A DNA stretch of 52,495 nt from Gordonia malaquae NBRC 108250 (GCF_000344135.1 NZ_BAOP01000034.1:1-52495), one strand, 5' to 3'. Numbered from the stretch's first letter, positions 23,670 through 33,127 are shown. Translations and numbers: made by a program. Notes: generated by a model from the sequence alone, not told the origin.

Positions 23670-24221
23670 ATGACCACCGCACTCGTACCCACCGAACTGA
23701 CCGCAGGCACCTGGAACATCGACCCGACCCACTCCACCGTCGGCTTCACCGTCCGCCATCTCATGGTCTCCAAGGTCCGTGGCACCTTCGGTGCGTTCAC
23801 CGGCACCATCGAGATCGCCGAAGACGGCAGCCCCGCAGTGAACGCCACCATCGACGTCACGTCGATCGACACCCGCAATGAGCAGCGCGACCAGCACGTC
23901 CGTTCGGCTGACTTCTTCGACGCCGGCAACCACCCGACCGCCACGTTCGTCTCCACGTCGGTCGAGGCCGACGGTGGCGACTACCTCGTCCACGGTGACT
24001 TCACCCTCCGCGGCGTCACCAAGCCCGTCACCCTTCAGATGGAGTTCAACGGTGTGAACCCGGGCATGGGCCACGGCGCCGTCGCGGGTTTTGAGGCCAA
24101 GACCGTCATCAACCGCAAGGACTTCGGCATCGACATCGAGATGCCGCTCGAGACCGGCGGCACTGTCGTCGGCGACAAGATCACGATCAACCTCGAGATC
24201 GAAGCCGTTCGCGCCGCCTGA
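23670..24221 (+). CDS. YceI-family lipocalin-like protein
   Basis: A 183-residue protein with the full YceI signature: WNIDPTHSTVGFTVRHLMVS near residues 15-34, the central strand pattern and DFTLRGVTKPVTLQMEF near 110-126. YceI proteins are beta-barrels that bind isoprenoid-like lipids; the Gram-negative members are periplasmic, but this one has no signal peptide. ATG 23670 is preceded by AAGGAGG, a strong ribosome site. The palindrome at 23570-23593 lies about 77 bases upstream and probably controls it. Confidence 0.92.
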   Translation: MTTALVPTELTAGTWNIDPTHSTVGFTVRHLMVSKVRGTFGAFTGTIEIAEDGSPAVNATIDVTSIDTRNEQRDQHVRSADFFDAGNHPTATFVSTSVEADGGDYLVHGDFTLRGVTKPVTLQMEFNGVNPGMGHGAVAGFEAKTVINRKDFGIDIEMPLETGGTVVGDKITINLEIEAVRAA

Positions 24222-24262
24222 CCTCAGCGCATGATGCGCGTCGAGTGATCGCGCACACCCTG

Positions 24263-24317
24263 TCACCTCCCAGGTATTCGGTACTCTCTCCAGAGATCGA
24301 AACAACCTGGGAGGTGA
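24263..24317 (+). promoter_or_regulatory. Inverted repeat that buries the ribosome binding site of the adenylate cyclase
   Basis: TCACCTCCCAGGT at 24263-24275 pairs perfectly over 13 bases with ACCTGGGAGGTGA at 24305-24317. The second arm contains the GGGAGG ribosome site and touches the first possible ATG. The 29-base loop has its own short stem. If the arms pair in RNA, translation of the cyclase would be blocked until the fold is opened. A DNA operator is the alternative. Confidence 0.65.
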
Positions 24318-24325
24318 TGCGTTTC

Positions 24326-26044
24326 ATGACAAAACGTCAGCGAGAGAAGGCGCATCGCATCGCCGACCGGATGGATCGCCGTTTCAAGACGATGGTCATG
24401 CTCGGCGGGCTCAACGCACAGGGGCGCGACCGTGACGAGGTGGAGATCCTCGAACTCGACCCGCAGACGCGCAAACGATTTGCTACCCGTGGCCTGCTGA
24501 TCGGCGGCATGATCGTCGCGGGCGCCAAGGTGCTCATCGGCGTCGAGACGTTCGTCGCGGTGCTGCTCGCCTTCAACGGCGGACGTTTCGAGATCCACAC
24601 CGACGCCGACATGGGCGCCGTGCTGGCAGCCTTGCTCGTCGGCACCGTTGCCAGCGTCGTGGCCTCGATCTTCTTCCTTCTTCCGCAGTACCGTTGGTTC
24701 GTCACCGCGGAGCCCGCCGACGCACGTCGCAGACGGGACGTGGTCCGCATACCTGCGAGTCTGGTCGTCGCCGACCTCCTCGGTTGGATGACGGCGTTCG
24801 GCGTGTACGTGACGATCTCCGACATGCGACTGGTGTTCGTGCTCGCGGTGGGCGGCGCGTTCGCGCTCGCCGCGATCACCTCGTGCTCCCTCACGTATCT
24901 CTTCGCCGAGAGCGCTGCGCGACCCCTCGCCATTCTCGCGATGCGCGGGTCCACGTCGACTCGCGTCGTCCATGGTGTCCGCGAGCGGATGATCGTGGTG
25001 TGGGTCGTCTCGTCGGCCGTGCCGATGGTCGGTCTGCTGCTGGTGAACCTCGGTCGTGGCCTCGGCTGGGTCCCTCCCGTCGCAGGCGCCGTCGACTGGA
25101 CGGTGATCCTGCTCGCGATCATCGCGCTGACATCCGGCGCACGTGTGGTCGGTCTGGTGAACCGAGCGATCGCCGACCCGCTGAACGACATGCGCGAAGT
25201 GGTCGAGGCCGCGCGCAACGGTGACATCTCGCAGCGCGTCGCCGTCTACGACGCCTCCGAGCTCGGCGTGCTTCAGGCGGGCTTCAACTCGATGCTCGAC
25301 GGCCTGGCCGAACGTGAACGGATGCGCGACATCTTCTCGCGGCACGTCGGAGATCACGTCGCCCAACTCGCCCTCGAACAGGACGGCGAACTCGTCGGAT
25401 CCAACACGGACGTCGCCGTCATCTTCGTCGACATCACCGGGTCCACGGCTTTCGCCGCGGACCGTGATCCACGTGAGACGGCCGTTGTCCTCAACGCGTT
25501 CTTCTCGATCGTCGCCGACGTCGTCGACCGGCACGGCGGCTTCATCAACAAGTTCGAGGGTGACGCCGCATTGATCGTCTTCGGTGCGCCCGCGCCTCTG
25601 CGCGACCCGGCACTGGCCGCGTTGACCGCAGCTCGTGAACTCGGCGCGGAGCTCAGTGAGCGTCTGCCCCTCGAATGGGGGATGGGCGTCGCGTACGGAC
25701 GCGTGTTCGCCGGCAACATCGGGGCGAGGACCCGGTACGAGTACACGGTCATCGGCGATTCGGTGAACGAGTCGGCCCGCCTCTCCGACCTTGCGAAAGA
25801 GGGCTATTCGTCGGTCTATGCGAGCCGCGCCGCGATCGAGGCGGCCGCGGAGGACGAGGCTGTGCGGTGGAAGCGAGTCGACCGGCAGGTGCTGCGGGGC
25901 CGCGCCCACGTGACTGAGATCTTCGCGCCGTCCGAACTGCTCGTTCGCCACGAGCCGCCGTCTCTCGGTAGTGTTCTCGCCGATCTGGTCAAGTTCGCCA
26001 TGCCCGGCGAACGGACGTCGAGGGTCACGACCAAGGAGGCGTAA
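24326..26044 (+). CDS. Membrane-bound class III adenylate cyclase with HAMP domain
   Basis: A 572-residue protein converting ATP to cAMP. Six hydrophobic segments fill about residues 50-270, a HAMP linker (NRAIADPLNDMREVVEAARN) follows near 285-330, and the cyclase domain spans about 360-530. Both metal-binding aspartates are visible (FVDITGS, Asp369; and EGDAALIVFG). The adenine-selecting lysine is in NKFEGD and the transition-state region in YTVIGDSVNESARL. The layout matches the mycobacterial Rv1318c-Rv1320c group. I chose ATG 24326, 11 bases after GGGAGG; ATG 24317 is one base after the site and less likely. The SDR gene follows 2 bases after the stop. Confidence 0.92.
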   Translation: MTKRQREKAHRIADRMDRRFKTMVMLGGLNAQGRDRDEVEILELDPQTRKRFATRGLLIGGMIVAGAKVLIGVETFVAVLLAFNGGRFEIHTDADMGAVLAALLVGTVASVVASIFFLLPQYRWFVTAEPADARRRRDVVRIPASLVVADLLGWMTAFGVYVTISDMRLVFVLAVGGAFALAAITSCSLTYLFAESAARPLAILAMRGSTSTRVVHGVRERMIVVWVVSSAVPMVGLLLVNLGRGLGWVPPVAGAVDWTVILLAIIALTSGARVVGLVNRAIADPLNDMREVVEAARNGDISQRVAVYDASELGVLQAGFNSMLDGLAERERMRDIFSRHVGDHVAQLALEQDGELVGSNTDVAVIFVDITGSTAFAADRDPRETAVVLNAFFSIVADVVDRHGGFINKFEGDAALIVFGAPAPLRDPALAALTAARELGAELSERLPLEWGMGVAYGRVFAGNIGARTRYEYTVIGDSVNESARLSDLAKEGYSSVYASRAAIEAAAEDEAVRWKRVDRQVLRGRAHVTEIFAPSELLVRHEPPSLGSVLADLVKFAMPGERTSRVTTKEA

Positions 26045-26046
26045 AC

Positions 26047-26928
26047 GTGGGTGGCTGGAGCCGCGACGACATTCCCGCACAGCACGGCCGACGCTTCATC
26101 ATCACCGGAGCGAACAGCGGGCTCGGCGCCGAGACGGCGAAGGCCGTTGCCGCTGCGGGCGGCCAGGTGACCTTGGCCTGCCGCAATGTGGCCAAAGCAC
26201 GGACAGTCGCCGAACAGATCGGTCCGGCCGCCACCGTTGCAGAACTCGACCTCTCCGACCTGGCCTCGGTGCGTGCCTTCGCCGACACCGTCGACGAGGC
26301 GGACGTCCTGGTGAACAACGCAGGCATCATGGGCGTCCCGTACGGGCGGACGATCGACGGCTTCGAGATGCAGATGGGCACCAATCACCTTGGGCACTTC
26401 GCGCTGACGGCACTGTTGATTCCGAAGATCACCGAGCGAGTGGTGGTCCTCTCGTCGATCGCCCATCGCTTCGCTCGCATCGACGTCGACGACCTCGGCT
26501 ACGACCGACGCACGTACCGCCGCGCCATCGCGTACGGCGACTCGAAGTTCGCGAACATGCTGTTCGGGCTCGAGCTCGCCCGCAGGTTCGAGGCGGCGGG
26601 TTCGTCGAAGATCGCCGTTCTGGCCCACCCCGGCTACGCGTCGACAGGCCTCCTCGGCAAGACCGAGACCACGTTCGACTACGTGATGAAGGCGGGCGAT
26701 CTGTTGCGCGTCGGTCAGACGCCCGCGATGGGAGCTCTGCCTCAGCTCTTCGCGGCCACGTCGCCCGCGGCACGGAACGGCACGTACTACGGTCCTCGGG
26801 GCCTTGGCGGACTCCGCGGCAAGCCGACGGTGGCGCGGACCAGGCGGGCGGCATCCGATCAGGATCTTCGCGATCGGCTGTGGTCGGAGTCGGAGCGCTT
26901 GACCGGAGTCGAGTTCCCCGCCGTATGA
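26047..26928 (+). CDS. Short-chain dehydrogenase/reductase
   Basis: A 293-residue Rossmann-fold oxidoreductase. The cofactor motif is TGANSGLG at residues 20-27, with CRN after the second strand suggesting NADP preference. The NNAG motif is at about 95-98, and the active site has VLSSIAHR followed by YGDSKF, giving the Ser, Tyr and Lys of the family. It resembles the retinol dehydrogenase/WWOX-like branch; the substrate is unknown. GTG 26047 follows AAGGAGG and lies 2 bases after the cyclase stop, so it is cotranscribed with it. Confidence 0.88.
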   Translation: MGGWSRDDIPAQHGRRFIITGANSGLGAETAKAVAAAGGQVTLACRNVAKARTVAEQIGPAATVAELDLSDLASVRAFADTVDEADVLVNNAGIMGVPYGRTIDGFEMQMGTNHLGHFALTALLIPKITERVVVLSSIAHRFARIDVDDLGYDRRTYRRAIAYGDSKFANMLFGLELARRFEAAGSSKIAVLAHPGYASTGLLGKTETTFDYVMKAGDLLRVGQTPAMGALPQLFAATSPAARNGTYYGPRGLGGLRGKPTVARTRRAASDQDLRDRLWSESERLTGVEFPAV

Positions 26929-26932
26929 ATCT

Positions 26933-26948
26933 TCGAACAGGTGTACGA
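26933..26948 (+). promoter_or_regulatory. LexA-type SOS box upstream of the AlkB-like gene
   Basis: TCGAAC-AGGT-GTACGA matches the actinobacterial LexA consensus TCGAAC-N4-GTTCGA at 11 of 12 defined positions. It lies 8 bases before the dioxygenase ATG and just past the SDR stop. Binding there would block transcription of this repair gene until DNA damage. Confidence 0.6.
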
Positions 26949-26956
26949 TCACCTGT

Positions 26957-27586
26957 ATGGCCGCGGGACTTCAGGCGTCGTTGTTCGACACGGACTCAGA
27001 CGCGCCTGCGCTGACCTCGCTCGCGCGCGGGATGCGGCGGACCGAATTGGCCGACGGCGCCTGGGTCGATCTGCGGCCCGGTTGGCTGCAGGGGTCGATG
27101 GAACTGTTCGACGGTCTCCGCACCGATGTGCCGTGGCGAGCCGAAGAACGTCGGATGTACGACGCGACAGTCCCCGTGCCACGTCTGCTCGCGATGTACC
27201 TCGATCGGGATCGATGGCCGCATCCGATCCTTCGCGCTGCGCGTGCCGATCTCAGCGACCACTACCGCGACGAGTTGCCGTCGGGCTTCGCGACGGCGGG
27301 CCTCTGCCTGTACCGCGACGGTTCCGACAGCGTCGCGTGGCACGGCGATCGCATCGGCAAAGGCAGGTCGCAGAACACCCTGGTCGCCATTCTGTCGCTT
27401 GGCGCTCCCCGGCCACTGCTGCTGCGCCCGCGCGGCGGGGGAGCGTCCCGCCGATTCGTCCTCGGGTCGGGCGACCTCCTCGTCATGGGAGGAAGCTGCC
27501 AGCGGACGTGGGATCACGCCGTCCCGAAAGTCTCCGGCGCCGGCCCGCGGATCAGCGTCCAGTTCCGTCCCTCCGGCGTCTTCTGA
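26957..27586 (+). CDS. AlkB-like 2-oxoglutarate/Fe(II) dioxygenase
   Basis: A 209-residue protein of the AlkB fold, which repairs alkylated bases by oxidative demethylation. The iron ligands are visible: HGD in SVAWHGDRIG near residues 131-140 and the second histidine in TWDHAVPK near 186-193. The 2-oxoglutarate-binding arginines are in PRISVQFRPSG near the C-terminus. RMYDATVPVPRLLAMY is a typical AlkB nucleotide-recognition lid segment. A LexA-like box immediately upstream supports a DNA-repair role. It converges with the aminotransferase gene, 4 bases away. Confidence 0.88.
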   Translation: MAAGLQASLFDTDSDAPALTSLARGMRRTELADGAWVDLRPGWLQGSMELFDGLRTDVPWRAEERRMYDATVPVPRLLAMYLDRDRWPHPILRAARADLSDHYRDELPSGFATAGLCLYRDGSDSVAWHGDRIGKGRSQNTLVAILSLGAPRPLLLRPRGGGASRRFVLGSGDLLVMGGSCQRTWDHAVPKVSGAGPRISVQFRPSGVF

Positions 27587-27590
27587 TGCC

Positions 27591-28745
27591 CTACAGCGTC
27601 CGCAGTCGACGGGCGGCTTCGGCGATCGCGTCGTCGCTCTTGGCGAAGGCGAAGCGGACCATGTGACGCCAGGGGCCGGCATCGTCGACGAACGCACTGA
27701 TGGGAACGGCGGCCACGCCGATGCGTTCCGGGAGTTCGCGGCAGAACGTGTCGCCGTCGGTCACTCCGAGCGGCCTCGGGTCCGCGCACACGAAGTACGT
27801 GCCCTGGCTTCGGTGAACGCTGAAACCTGCGTCGGTCAGTGCGGTCGACAGCATGGTGCGCTTCTCGCCGAGGGCGACGGCGTCGTCGCGCACCCAGTCC
27901 ATCTCGTTCCGCAGCGCGTGGGCGATCGCCGGCTGGAACGGCCCGCTCCCGACGTAGGTCAGATACTGTTTGGCGGCCCTGGCCGCGGCGATCAGCTCCC
28001 GCGGACCGCTGATCCAGCCCACCTTCCACCCCGTGACGTGAAAGGTCTTGGCGGCGCCGGAGATCCGGAGAGTCCGCTCCTTCATGCCGGGCAGGGTTGC
28101 CAACGATCGGTGGACCGCCCCGTCGAAGACGAGATGCTCGTACACTTCGTCGGTGATCGCGACGACGTCGTTCGCGATGCACAGTCGTGCGATCTCGGCG
28201 AGATCGTCGTCGGACAGGATGGTGCCGGTCGGGTTGTGCGGCGAGTTCACGATCACCGCGGCCGTCGTCGGGCTGAACGCCGCAGCCAATGCATCACGGT
28301 CGAGCCGGAAGCCGTCGCCGTCCGGAACCAGCGAGACGGTTCGGCGGACACCGCCCGCAAGGGCGACAGTCGCCGCGTACGCGTCGTAGTACGGCTCGAT
28401 CATCACCACCTCGTCGCCCGCGTCGACGAGTCCCAGGACAGCGCCTGCGATCGCTTCGGTGGCGCCGACGGTGATCAGGACGTCGGTGTCCGGGTCGTAC
28501 GCGAGGCCGTAGTCGTCGAGTTGCTGGGCGGCGACGGCCTCACGCAGTTCCGGGATCCCCGGGCCGGGCGGGTACTGGTTGAATCCGTCAGTGATCGCGG
28601 CGCGCGCGGCGTCGAGCATCGACTCCGGGCCGTCCGAGTCGGGAAACCCCTGTCCCAGGTTGACGGCGTCGTGCGCCACGGCGAGTGCCGACATCTCAGC
28701 GAAGATCGTCGACGTGAACGGCTGCATCCGGGCGACCAAGGGCAT
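27591..28745 (-). CDS. dapC: Class I/II aminotransferase, probable N-succinyldiaminopimelate aminotransferase
   Basis: A 384-residue PLP enzyme of fold type I. The PLP-binding lysine is in SGAAKTFHVTGWKVGW near residues 231-246; the NSPHNPTG and DEVYEHLVFDG blocks bind the cofactor phosphate and ring. In M. tuberculosis the gene in this position (Rv0858c, beside the XPB helicase gene) is annotated as DapC, which makes N-succinyl-LL-diaminopimelate for lysine and peptidoglycan synthesis. The name here rests on that synteny. A keto-methiobutyrate aminotransferase role is possible because the families are close. Transcription of the XPB gene upstream is separated by a hairpin. Confidence 0.8.
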   Translation of the reverse strand: MPLVARMQPFTSTIFAEMSALAVAHDAVNLGQGFPDSDGPESMLDAARAAITDGFNQYPPGPGIPELREAVAAQQLDDYGLAYDPDTDVLITVGATEAIAGAVLGLVDAGDEVVMIEPYYDAYAATVALAGGVRRTVSLVPDGDGFRLDRDALAAAFSPTTAAVIVNSPHNPTGTILSDDDLAEIARLCIANDVVAITDEVYEHLVFDGAVHRSLATLPGMKERTLRISGAAKTFHVTGWKVGWISGPRELIAAARAAKQYLTYVGSGPFQPAIAHALRNEMDWVRDDAVALGEKRTMLSTALTDAGFSVHRSQGTYFVCADPRPLGVTDGDTFCRELPERIGVAAVPISAFVDDAGPWRHMVRFAFAKSDDAIAEAARRLRTL

Positions 28746-28772
28746 GGCGTCAGCGTACGCACCTCGTCGACG

Positions 28773-28819
28773 ACTTCGGCACTGTCTACCGCGCTGTGCG
28801 CGGTAGACAGTGCCGAAGT
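28773..28819 (-). terminator. Perfect 21-base-pair hairpin after the XPB gene
   Basis: The arms are 28773-28793 and 28799-28819, perfectly complementary with a 5-base loop. It lies 6 bases past the stop of the minus-strand helicase gene. There is no T run, but the stem is very stable. Confidence 0.7.
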
Positions 28820-28825
28820 TGCGAG

Positions 28826-30460
28826 CTAGAGGTCGGCGGCGTCGATGATGCGGTAGGCGTAGCCCTGCTCGGCGAGGAAGCGCTGCCGATGGGCGGCGTA
28901 GTCGGCGTCGAGGGAGTCGCGAGAGACGACGGAGTAGAAGTGCGCCTGCCCGCCGTCGGCCTTGGGGCGCAGGAGACGCCCGAGGCGCTGCGCCTCTTCC
29001 TGCCGCGAACCGAACGTGCCCGACACCTGCACGGCGACGGACGCCTCCGGCAGGTCGATGGAGAAGTTCGCCACCTTGGAGACGACAAGCGTCGACAGTT
29101 CACCGCGACGGAAGGCGTCGAACAACTTCTCTCGTTCGGCGTTTCGAGTCGAACCCTGGATCACCGGGCAGTTCAGTGCTTCGCCGAGTTCTTCGAGCTG
29201 GTCGATGTACGCGCCGATCACCAGTGTCTGGGCATCGGAGTGGCGGCCGAGGATCGACTTCACCACCGACATCTTCGACCGCGCCGTCGAGCAGAGCTTG
29301 TACTTCTCCTCGGCTTCGGCGACGGCGTACTGGAGTCGCTCCTCGTCGGTCATCGTCACTCGGACCTCAACACAGTCGGCGGGGGCGATCCATCCCTGCG
29401 CCTCGATGTCCTTCCACGGTGCGTCGTACCGCTTGGGGCCGATCAGGCTGAACACATCGCCTTCCCGGCCGTCCTCGCGGACGAGTGTCGCGGTGAGTCC
29501 GAGCCTGCGGCGTGACTGGAGGTCGGCCGTCATGCGGAACACCGGTGCCGGAAGGAGGTGGACTTCGTCGTACACGATGAGTCCCCAGTCTCGGGAGTCG
29601 AACAGGTCGAGATTCTTGTACTCGCCCTTCGACTTCCGAGTCATCACCTGATACGTCGCGATGGTCACCGGGCGGATCTCCTTGCGTTCGCCCGAGTACT
29701 CTCCGATCTCGTCTTCGGTGAGCGATGTGCGAGCGACGAGTTCACGCTTCCACTGCCGACCCGCGACCGTGTTCGTCACCAGGATCAGAGTGGTGGCAGC
29801 GGCCTTCGCCATCGCGGCGGCGCCGACCATCGTCTTACCCGCACCGCACGGCAGGACGACCACTCCCGAGCCCCCGGCCCAGAACGAGTCGGCGGCAAGT
29901 TCCTGGTAATCGCGCAGTGCCCAGCCGTCCTGCACCAGATCGATCGGGTGCGCTTCGCCGTCGACGTACCCGGCGAGGTCCTCGGCAGGCCAGCCGACCT
30001 TGAGCAGCACTTGCTTGAGGCGTCCCCGCTCCGACGGATGCACCACGACGGTGTCCTCGTCCAGGCGATCGCCCAGCATCGGTGCGACCTTCTTGTTCCG
30101 GAGGATCTCCTCGAGCACCGCACGGTCGAACGAGACCAGCGTCAGCCCGTGGGCGGGATGCTTCACCAGTTGGAGCCTGCCGAACCGACCCATGGTGTCG
30201 ACGATGTCGACGAGCAGCGGCTGGGGGACGGGAAACCGGGAGTAGGTGACGAGAGCGTCGACCACCTGCTCGGCATCGTGGCCCGCGGCGCGCGCGTTCC
30301 ACAGCGCGAGCGGCGTGACCCGGTAGGTGTGGATGTGTTCGGGCGCGCGCTCGAGTTCGGCGAACGGAGCGATCGCCGCCCGCGCCTTGGCGGCGTCCGG
30401 GTGATCCATCTCCAGCAGGAGGGTCTTGTCCGATTGCACGATCAACGGTCCGTCAGTCAC
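28826..30460 (-). CDS. ercc3: XPB/ERCC3-type DNA helicase
   Basis: A 544-residue superfamily 2 helicase (3'-5') of the XPB family. An N-terminal damage-recognition region of about 180 residues precedes Walker A in LPCGAGKTMVG near 205-215. The DEVH box is in LIVYDEVHLLPAP, then RRLGLTATLVREDG, whose RED motif is characteristic of XPB, and motif VI is QRLGRLLRPK near 490. The corresponding M. tuberculosis gene is Rv0861c. It is expected to unwind DNA in repair. The Rv0862c-type gene lies 54 bases upstream on the same strand. Confidence 0.94.
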   Translation of the reverse strand: MTDGPLIVQSDKTLLLEMDHPDAAKARAAIAPFAELERAPEHIHTYRVTPLALWNARAAGHDAEQVVDALVTYSRFPVPQPLLVDIVDTMGRFGRLQLVKHPAHGLTLVSFDRAVLEEILRNKKVAPMLGDRLDEDTVVVHPSERGRLKQVLLKVGWPAEDLAGYVDGEAHPIDLVQDGWALRDYQELAADSFWAGGSGVVVLPCGAGKTMVGAAAMAKAAATTLILVTNTVAGRQWKRELVARTSLTEDEIGEYSGERKEIRPVTIATYQVMTRKSKGEYKNLDLFDSRDWGLIVYDEVHLLPAPVFRMTADLQSRRRLGLTATLVREDGREGDVFSLIGPKRYDAPWKDIEAQGWIAPADCVEVRVTMTDEERLQYAVAEAEEKYKLCSTARSKMSVVKSILGRHSDAQTLVIGAYIDQLEELGEALNCPVIQGSTRNAEREKLFDAFRRGELSTLVVSKVANFSIDLPEASVAVQVSGTFGSRQEEAQRLGRLLRPKADGGQAHFYSVVSRDSLDADYAAHRQRFLAEQGYAYRIIDAADL

Positions 30461-30514
30461 CCGACCATTGTTCCTTCCCGGCGCAGGTCCCGGCCACCTC
30501 GGGTCCGTTCGGGT

Positions 30515-32851
30515 CTACAGGAGTTCGACGCGGGTGATGCGGTGGAGGGCGAAGCGGACGTCGGCGTCGCCCGCCTCCTCATCGGCGACGAGTTGCCCGG
30601 CAGCCAGCGATCGAGCCTTCACGACGTGTCGGCTCGCGCCGCCCTGGGCGTCCACGTACCCGATGCGTAGCCGTCGGCCTGTCTGGAGCGCGAGCTGGAT
30701 CAGGGTGGATGTCGTCTCGCCCGAGCCGGACGTCGCCTGCGCGGTGATCGGGCCGTCGGCCCGGTCGGCGGTGCGCATGCGGGTCACCACTGTGCTCGCC
30801 TGTCCTGGGCCGATCCGCCCTCGTTTCGCGGGTCGTCTGGAGCCCGACTGGCGCGCGGGTACCCGGACACCCGCACTGCGGAGATCGACGAGGGTGCCTG
30901 ACGAATCCTCGCCCGCGGGCGCGAAGCCGGCACCGCGGAGTCTCTCGATCACTTCTCGCAGGGGCGCCGCTGACACCGCGACGGTGGGGGCCAACGCTCG
31001 AAGCGCGAGCTCTGCGGCGGCGTCGCTGCGCAGGACTTCGGTGAGCATCGCCGCATCGTCGCAGCGGACGAACGACGACGCGACGCCGACCCGGAGGCTT
31101 CCGTGACGGCGGGCGACGTCGTCGATGAGATACGTCAACGACTGCGGCACCGGAGTCTTCGAGTGTTCGGTGAACAGAGCTGACAGTTCTGCCGCGGTGC
31201 GTCCGGAATCCAAGGCACGGCGTACACCGTCCTCGGTGACGCGGTACACCGATGCGGCGCCACCGGATTCGAGGTCGGCGACCAATGCCAACCGGTCGGC
31301 GAGCGACGGTGTCAGCGGGCCGGGCACGGTGACCGTGAAATCGGCCTGGACCAGGAAGTAGTCGATCGGTTCGGGCAGTGACGACGCCATCGTGGCGACG
31401 AGCGCAGTGGAGTCCTCGGCGTCCGGATCCAATTCGAGCAGCGCTCGGCCGGCCGACGTGAGACTCCCGTGCGCCACGAGTCCGAGTTCGGTGGCCTCGC
31501 GCAGCGTCTCGCCGACCACACGACGCGAGAGCCGCCGGAGCTGGCGCGGATGCCGCCACCCGAGCAGTGCGACCAGGTCGTCGACGCTCACCGGTACCGA
31601 TCGCTCGGTCTCGGTCAGCGGAGCGAGCACGGTGCGCCGCAGCAGTGGTGCGGCTGCGTCGAACGACTCCGACACCAGTGCGCCGATGATCGCGCCGTCG
31701 CGGTCGGTCTCACCGATCTGCCACGGGCGACGAGGCAGATCGAGCCACGCGGTCGCCATGGTGGCCCAGCGACGTTCCGGATCCTGGTGTCGCCAACCGT
31801 CGACCGCGGTGGTCGGTGCGAACACCTCGTCTGTAGACAACGCGTCCATCGTCTCGGGCACACCGGCGCCGATCAGGCGGGCGGCGGCGAGGACCTCGAC
31901 CAGCAGGCCGATGCGGGTGACGCTGACTCCGAGGGACTTGGCGAGACGGCGGAGCTCGCGCACTCCCATGCCGCCCGACCGCAGGACCGCGGCCGGGGCG
32001 TCGCCGAGCGCTCCGATCAGGTCCGCGGTGTGTCGGAGCAACTCCAGAGCTTCTCCGGCACCGGCGGCGTCGACGTCGAATCGGGACGGATCCCCGGCGA
32101 GCACCGGTTCACGGAGCGTCGCCGTGATCAGCGGCGGTTCGCCGCGCAGCACCTGCCCGACCTGGGGAGGAAGCTCGACCGTCTGCTCGTCGACTCGAGC
32201 CAACAGATCGGCGGCGAGGAGCCGGGGGACCGGCGCAGAGGGGTCAGCGTCGGGCGCGGCGTCCCGCGACCGTCCGAGGGCCGGTCCCTGAGCCAGCGTG
32301 GTCAGCAGTTCGCGTGGACGTTCGTCGAGTGCGGCCACTCGGTCGGCGATGTCGGATGAGTCGACCGAGGCCATCGGCCCGAGGAGATGAGGAGCACGCC
32401 AGGGGAGTGCGGACGGGAGGTGGCTCGCCGCCACCCAACTCGTCGCCTTACGACCGGACGACAGCCCGGACGGCCAGATCAGGGCCCGCTCCGACAGATA
32501 CGTCAGCCGCGCGTCCACATCGGCGCGCAGTGCACGCCGACCGAGTCGGGAGACGATGTCGTCTCGACTCACCGGTCCGAGTAGATCGTGATGGCTGTCC
32601 CCGGGCCGCTCCCTCTCTGCCAGCCGAGCGCAGTCGAGGAACGCCTCGACGACCGCCACGCTGAGAAGATCGAGCCCTTCACCCGCGAGCGCGATCGACG
32701 CCGCCGACATCGCGCGTTGCGCCAGCACACCGGTGCCGCGGGGCGGCGGCGACGCGAGGTCGGGGCGTCGGACCAGAAGCTCGACGAGCTGATCGTCCGA
32801 CCGCGACGCCAACTCGTCGGATGACGTGCGCAACGACGGGTCCGGACTCAT
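30515..32851 (-). CDS. Helicase-associated protein, Rv0862c family
   Basis: A 778-residue protein that precedes the XPB gene on the same strand, as Rv0862c does in M. tuberculosis. It has no Walker motif of its own. The C-terminal 250 residues ([20 protein letters not shown], the [18 protein letters not shown] winged-helix-like segment and [13 protein letters not shown]) correspond to what databases call an XPB/Ssl2-like helicase C-terminal domain. The N-terminal two-thirds is helical with winged-helix character. A role as an accessory factor for the XPB helicase is an inference from the pairing. Confidence 0.75.
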   Translation of the reverse strand: MSPDPSLRTSSDELASRSDDQLVELLVRRPDLASPPPRGTGVLAQRAMSAASIALAGEGLDLLSVAVVEAFLDCARLAERERPGDSHHDLLGPVSRDDIVSRLGRRALRADVDARLTYLSERALIWPSGLSSGRKATSWVAASHLPSALPWRAPHLLGPMASVDSSDIADRVAALDERPRELLTTLAQGPALGRSRDAAPDADPSAPVPRLLAADLLARVDEQTVELPPQVGQVLRGEPPLITATLREPVLAGDPSRFDVDAAGAGEALELLRHTADLIGALGDAPAAVLRSGGMGVRELRRLAKSLGVSVTRIGLLVEVLAAARLIGAGVPETMDALSTDEVFAPTTAVDGWRHQDPERRWATMATAWLDLPRRPWQIGETDRDGAIIGALVSESFDAAAPLLRRTVLAPLTETERSVPVSVDDLVALLGWRHPRQLRRLSRRVVGETLREATELGLVAHGSLTSAGRALLELDPDAEDSTALVATMASSLPEPIDYFLVQADFTVTVPGPLTPSLADRLALVADLESGGAASVYRVTEDGVRRALDSGRTAAELSALFTEHSKTPVPQSLTYLIDDVARRHGSLRVGVASSFVRCDDAAMLTEVLRSDAAAELALRALAPTVAVSAAPLREVIERLRGAGFAPAGEDSSGTLVDLRSAGVRVPARQSGSRRPAKRGRIGPGQASTVVTRMRTADRADGPITAQATSGSGETTSTLIQLALQTGRRLRIGYVDAQGGASRHVVKARSLAAGQLVADEEAGDADVRFALHRITRVELL

Positions 32852-32920
32852 TCAGTCCATGTTACCGATCGGGACAGATGTACCCGGGTGTGTAGTCCCG
32901 CCGGACCGTCGCATGGCAGA

Positions 32921-33109
32921 ATGATCCACGTGGCTAAGAAGAATGGATACGTGGACGCGGGTTGGCCCGAAGAGGCCGGAGACGACCACGCTGTGACCGA
33001 GCTCCTCGCGCACCTCTCGGGTGCACTGTCCCCGTTCGGCGACACGCAGTTCCCGCTGCCTGTCGACGACCTCCCGTACATTCACGCGAAGACCGTCGTC
33101 AATCGCTGA
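32921..33109 (+). CDS. Small conserved protein, Rv0863-like
   Basis: A 62-residue acidic protein containing [20 protein letters not shown], a short helix and [17 protein letters not shown]. It is divergent from the Rv0862c-type gene, in the position of Rv0863. ATG 32921 and GTG 32930 are both possible starts and neither has a clear ribosome site, so the mRNA may be leaderless. A strong terminator follows at 33128. No function is known. Confidence 0.7.
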   Translation: MIHVAKKNGYVDAGWPEEAGDDHAVTELLAHLSGALSPFGDTQFPLPVDDLPYIHAKTVVNR

Positions 33110-33127
33110 CGCCACTCGCAGACACTC

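Noticed and set aside
24314..24319. GTG 24314 or ATG 24317 as the cyclase start
   Set aside because: Both overlap or touch the GGGAGG ribosome site; ATG 24326 gives workable spacing.
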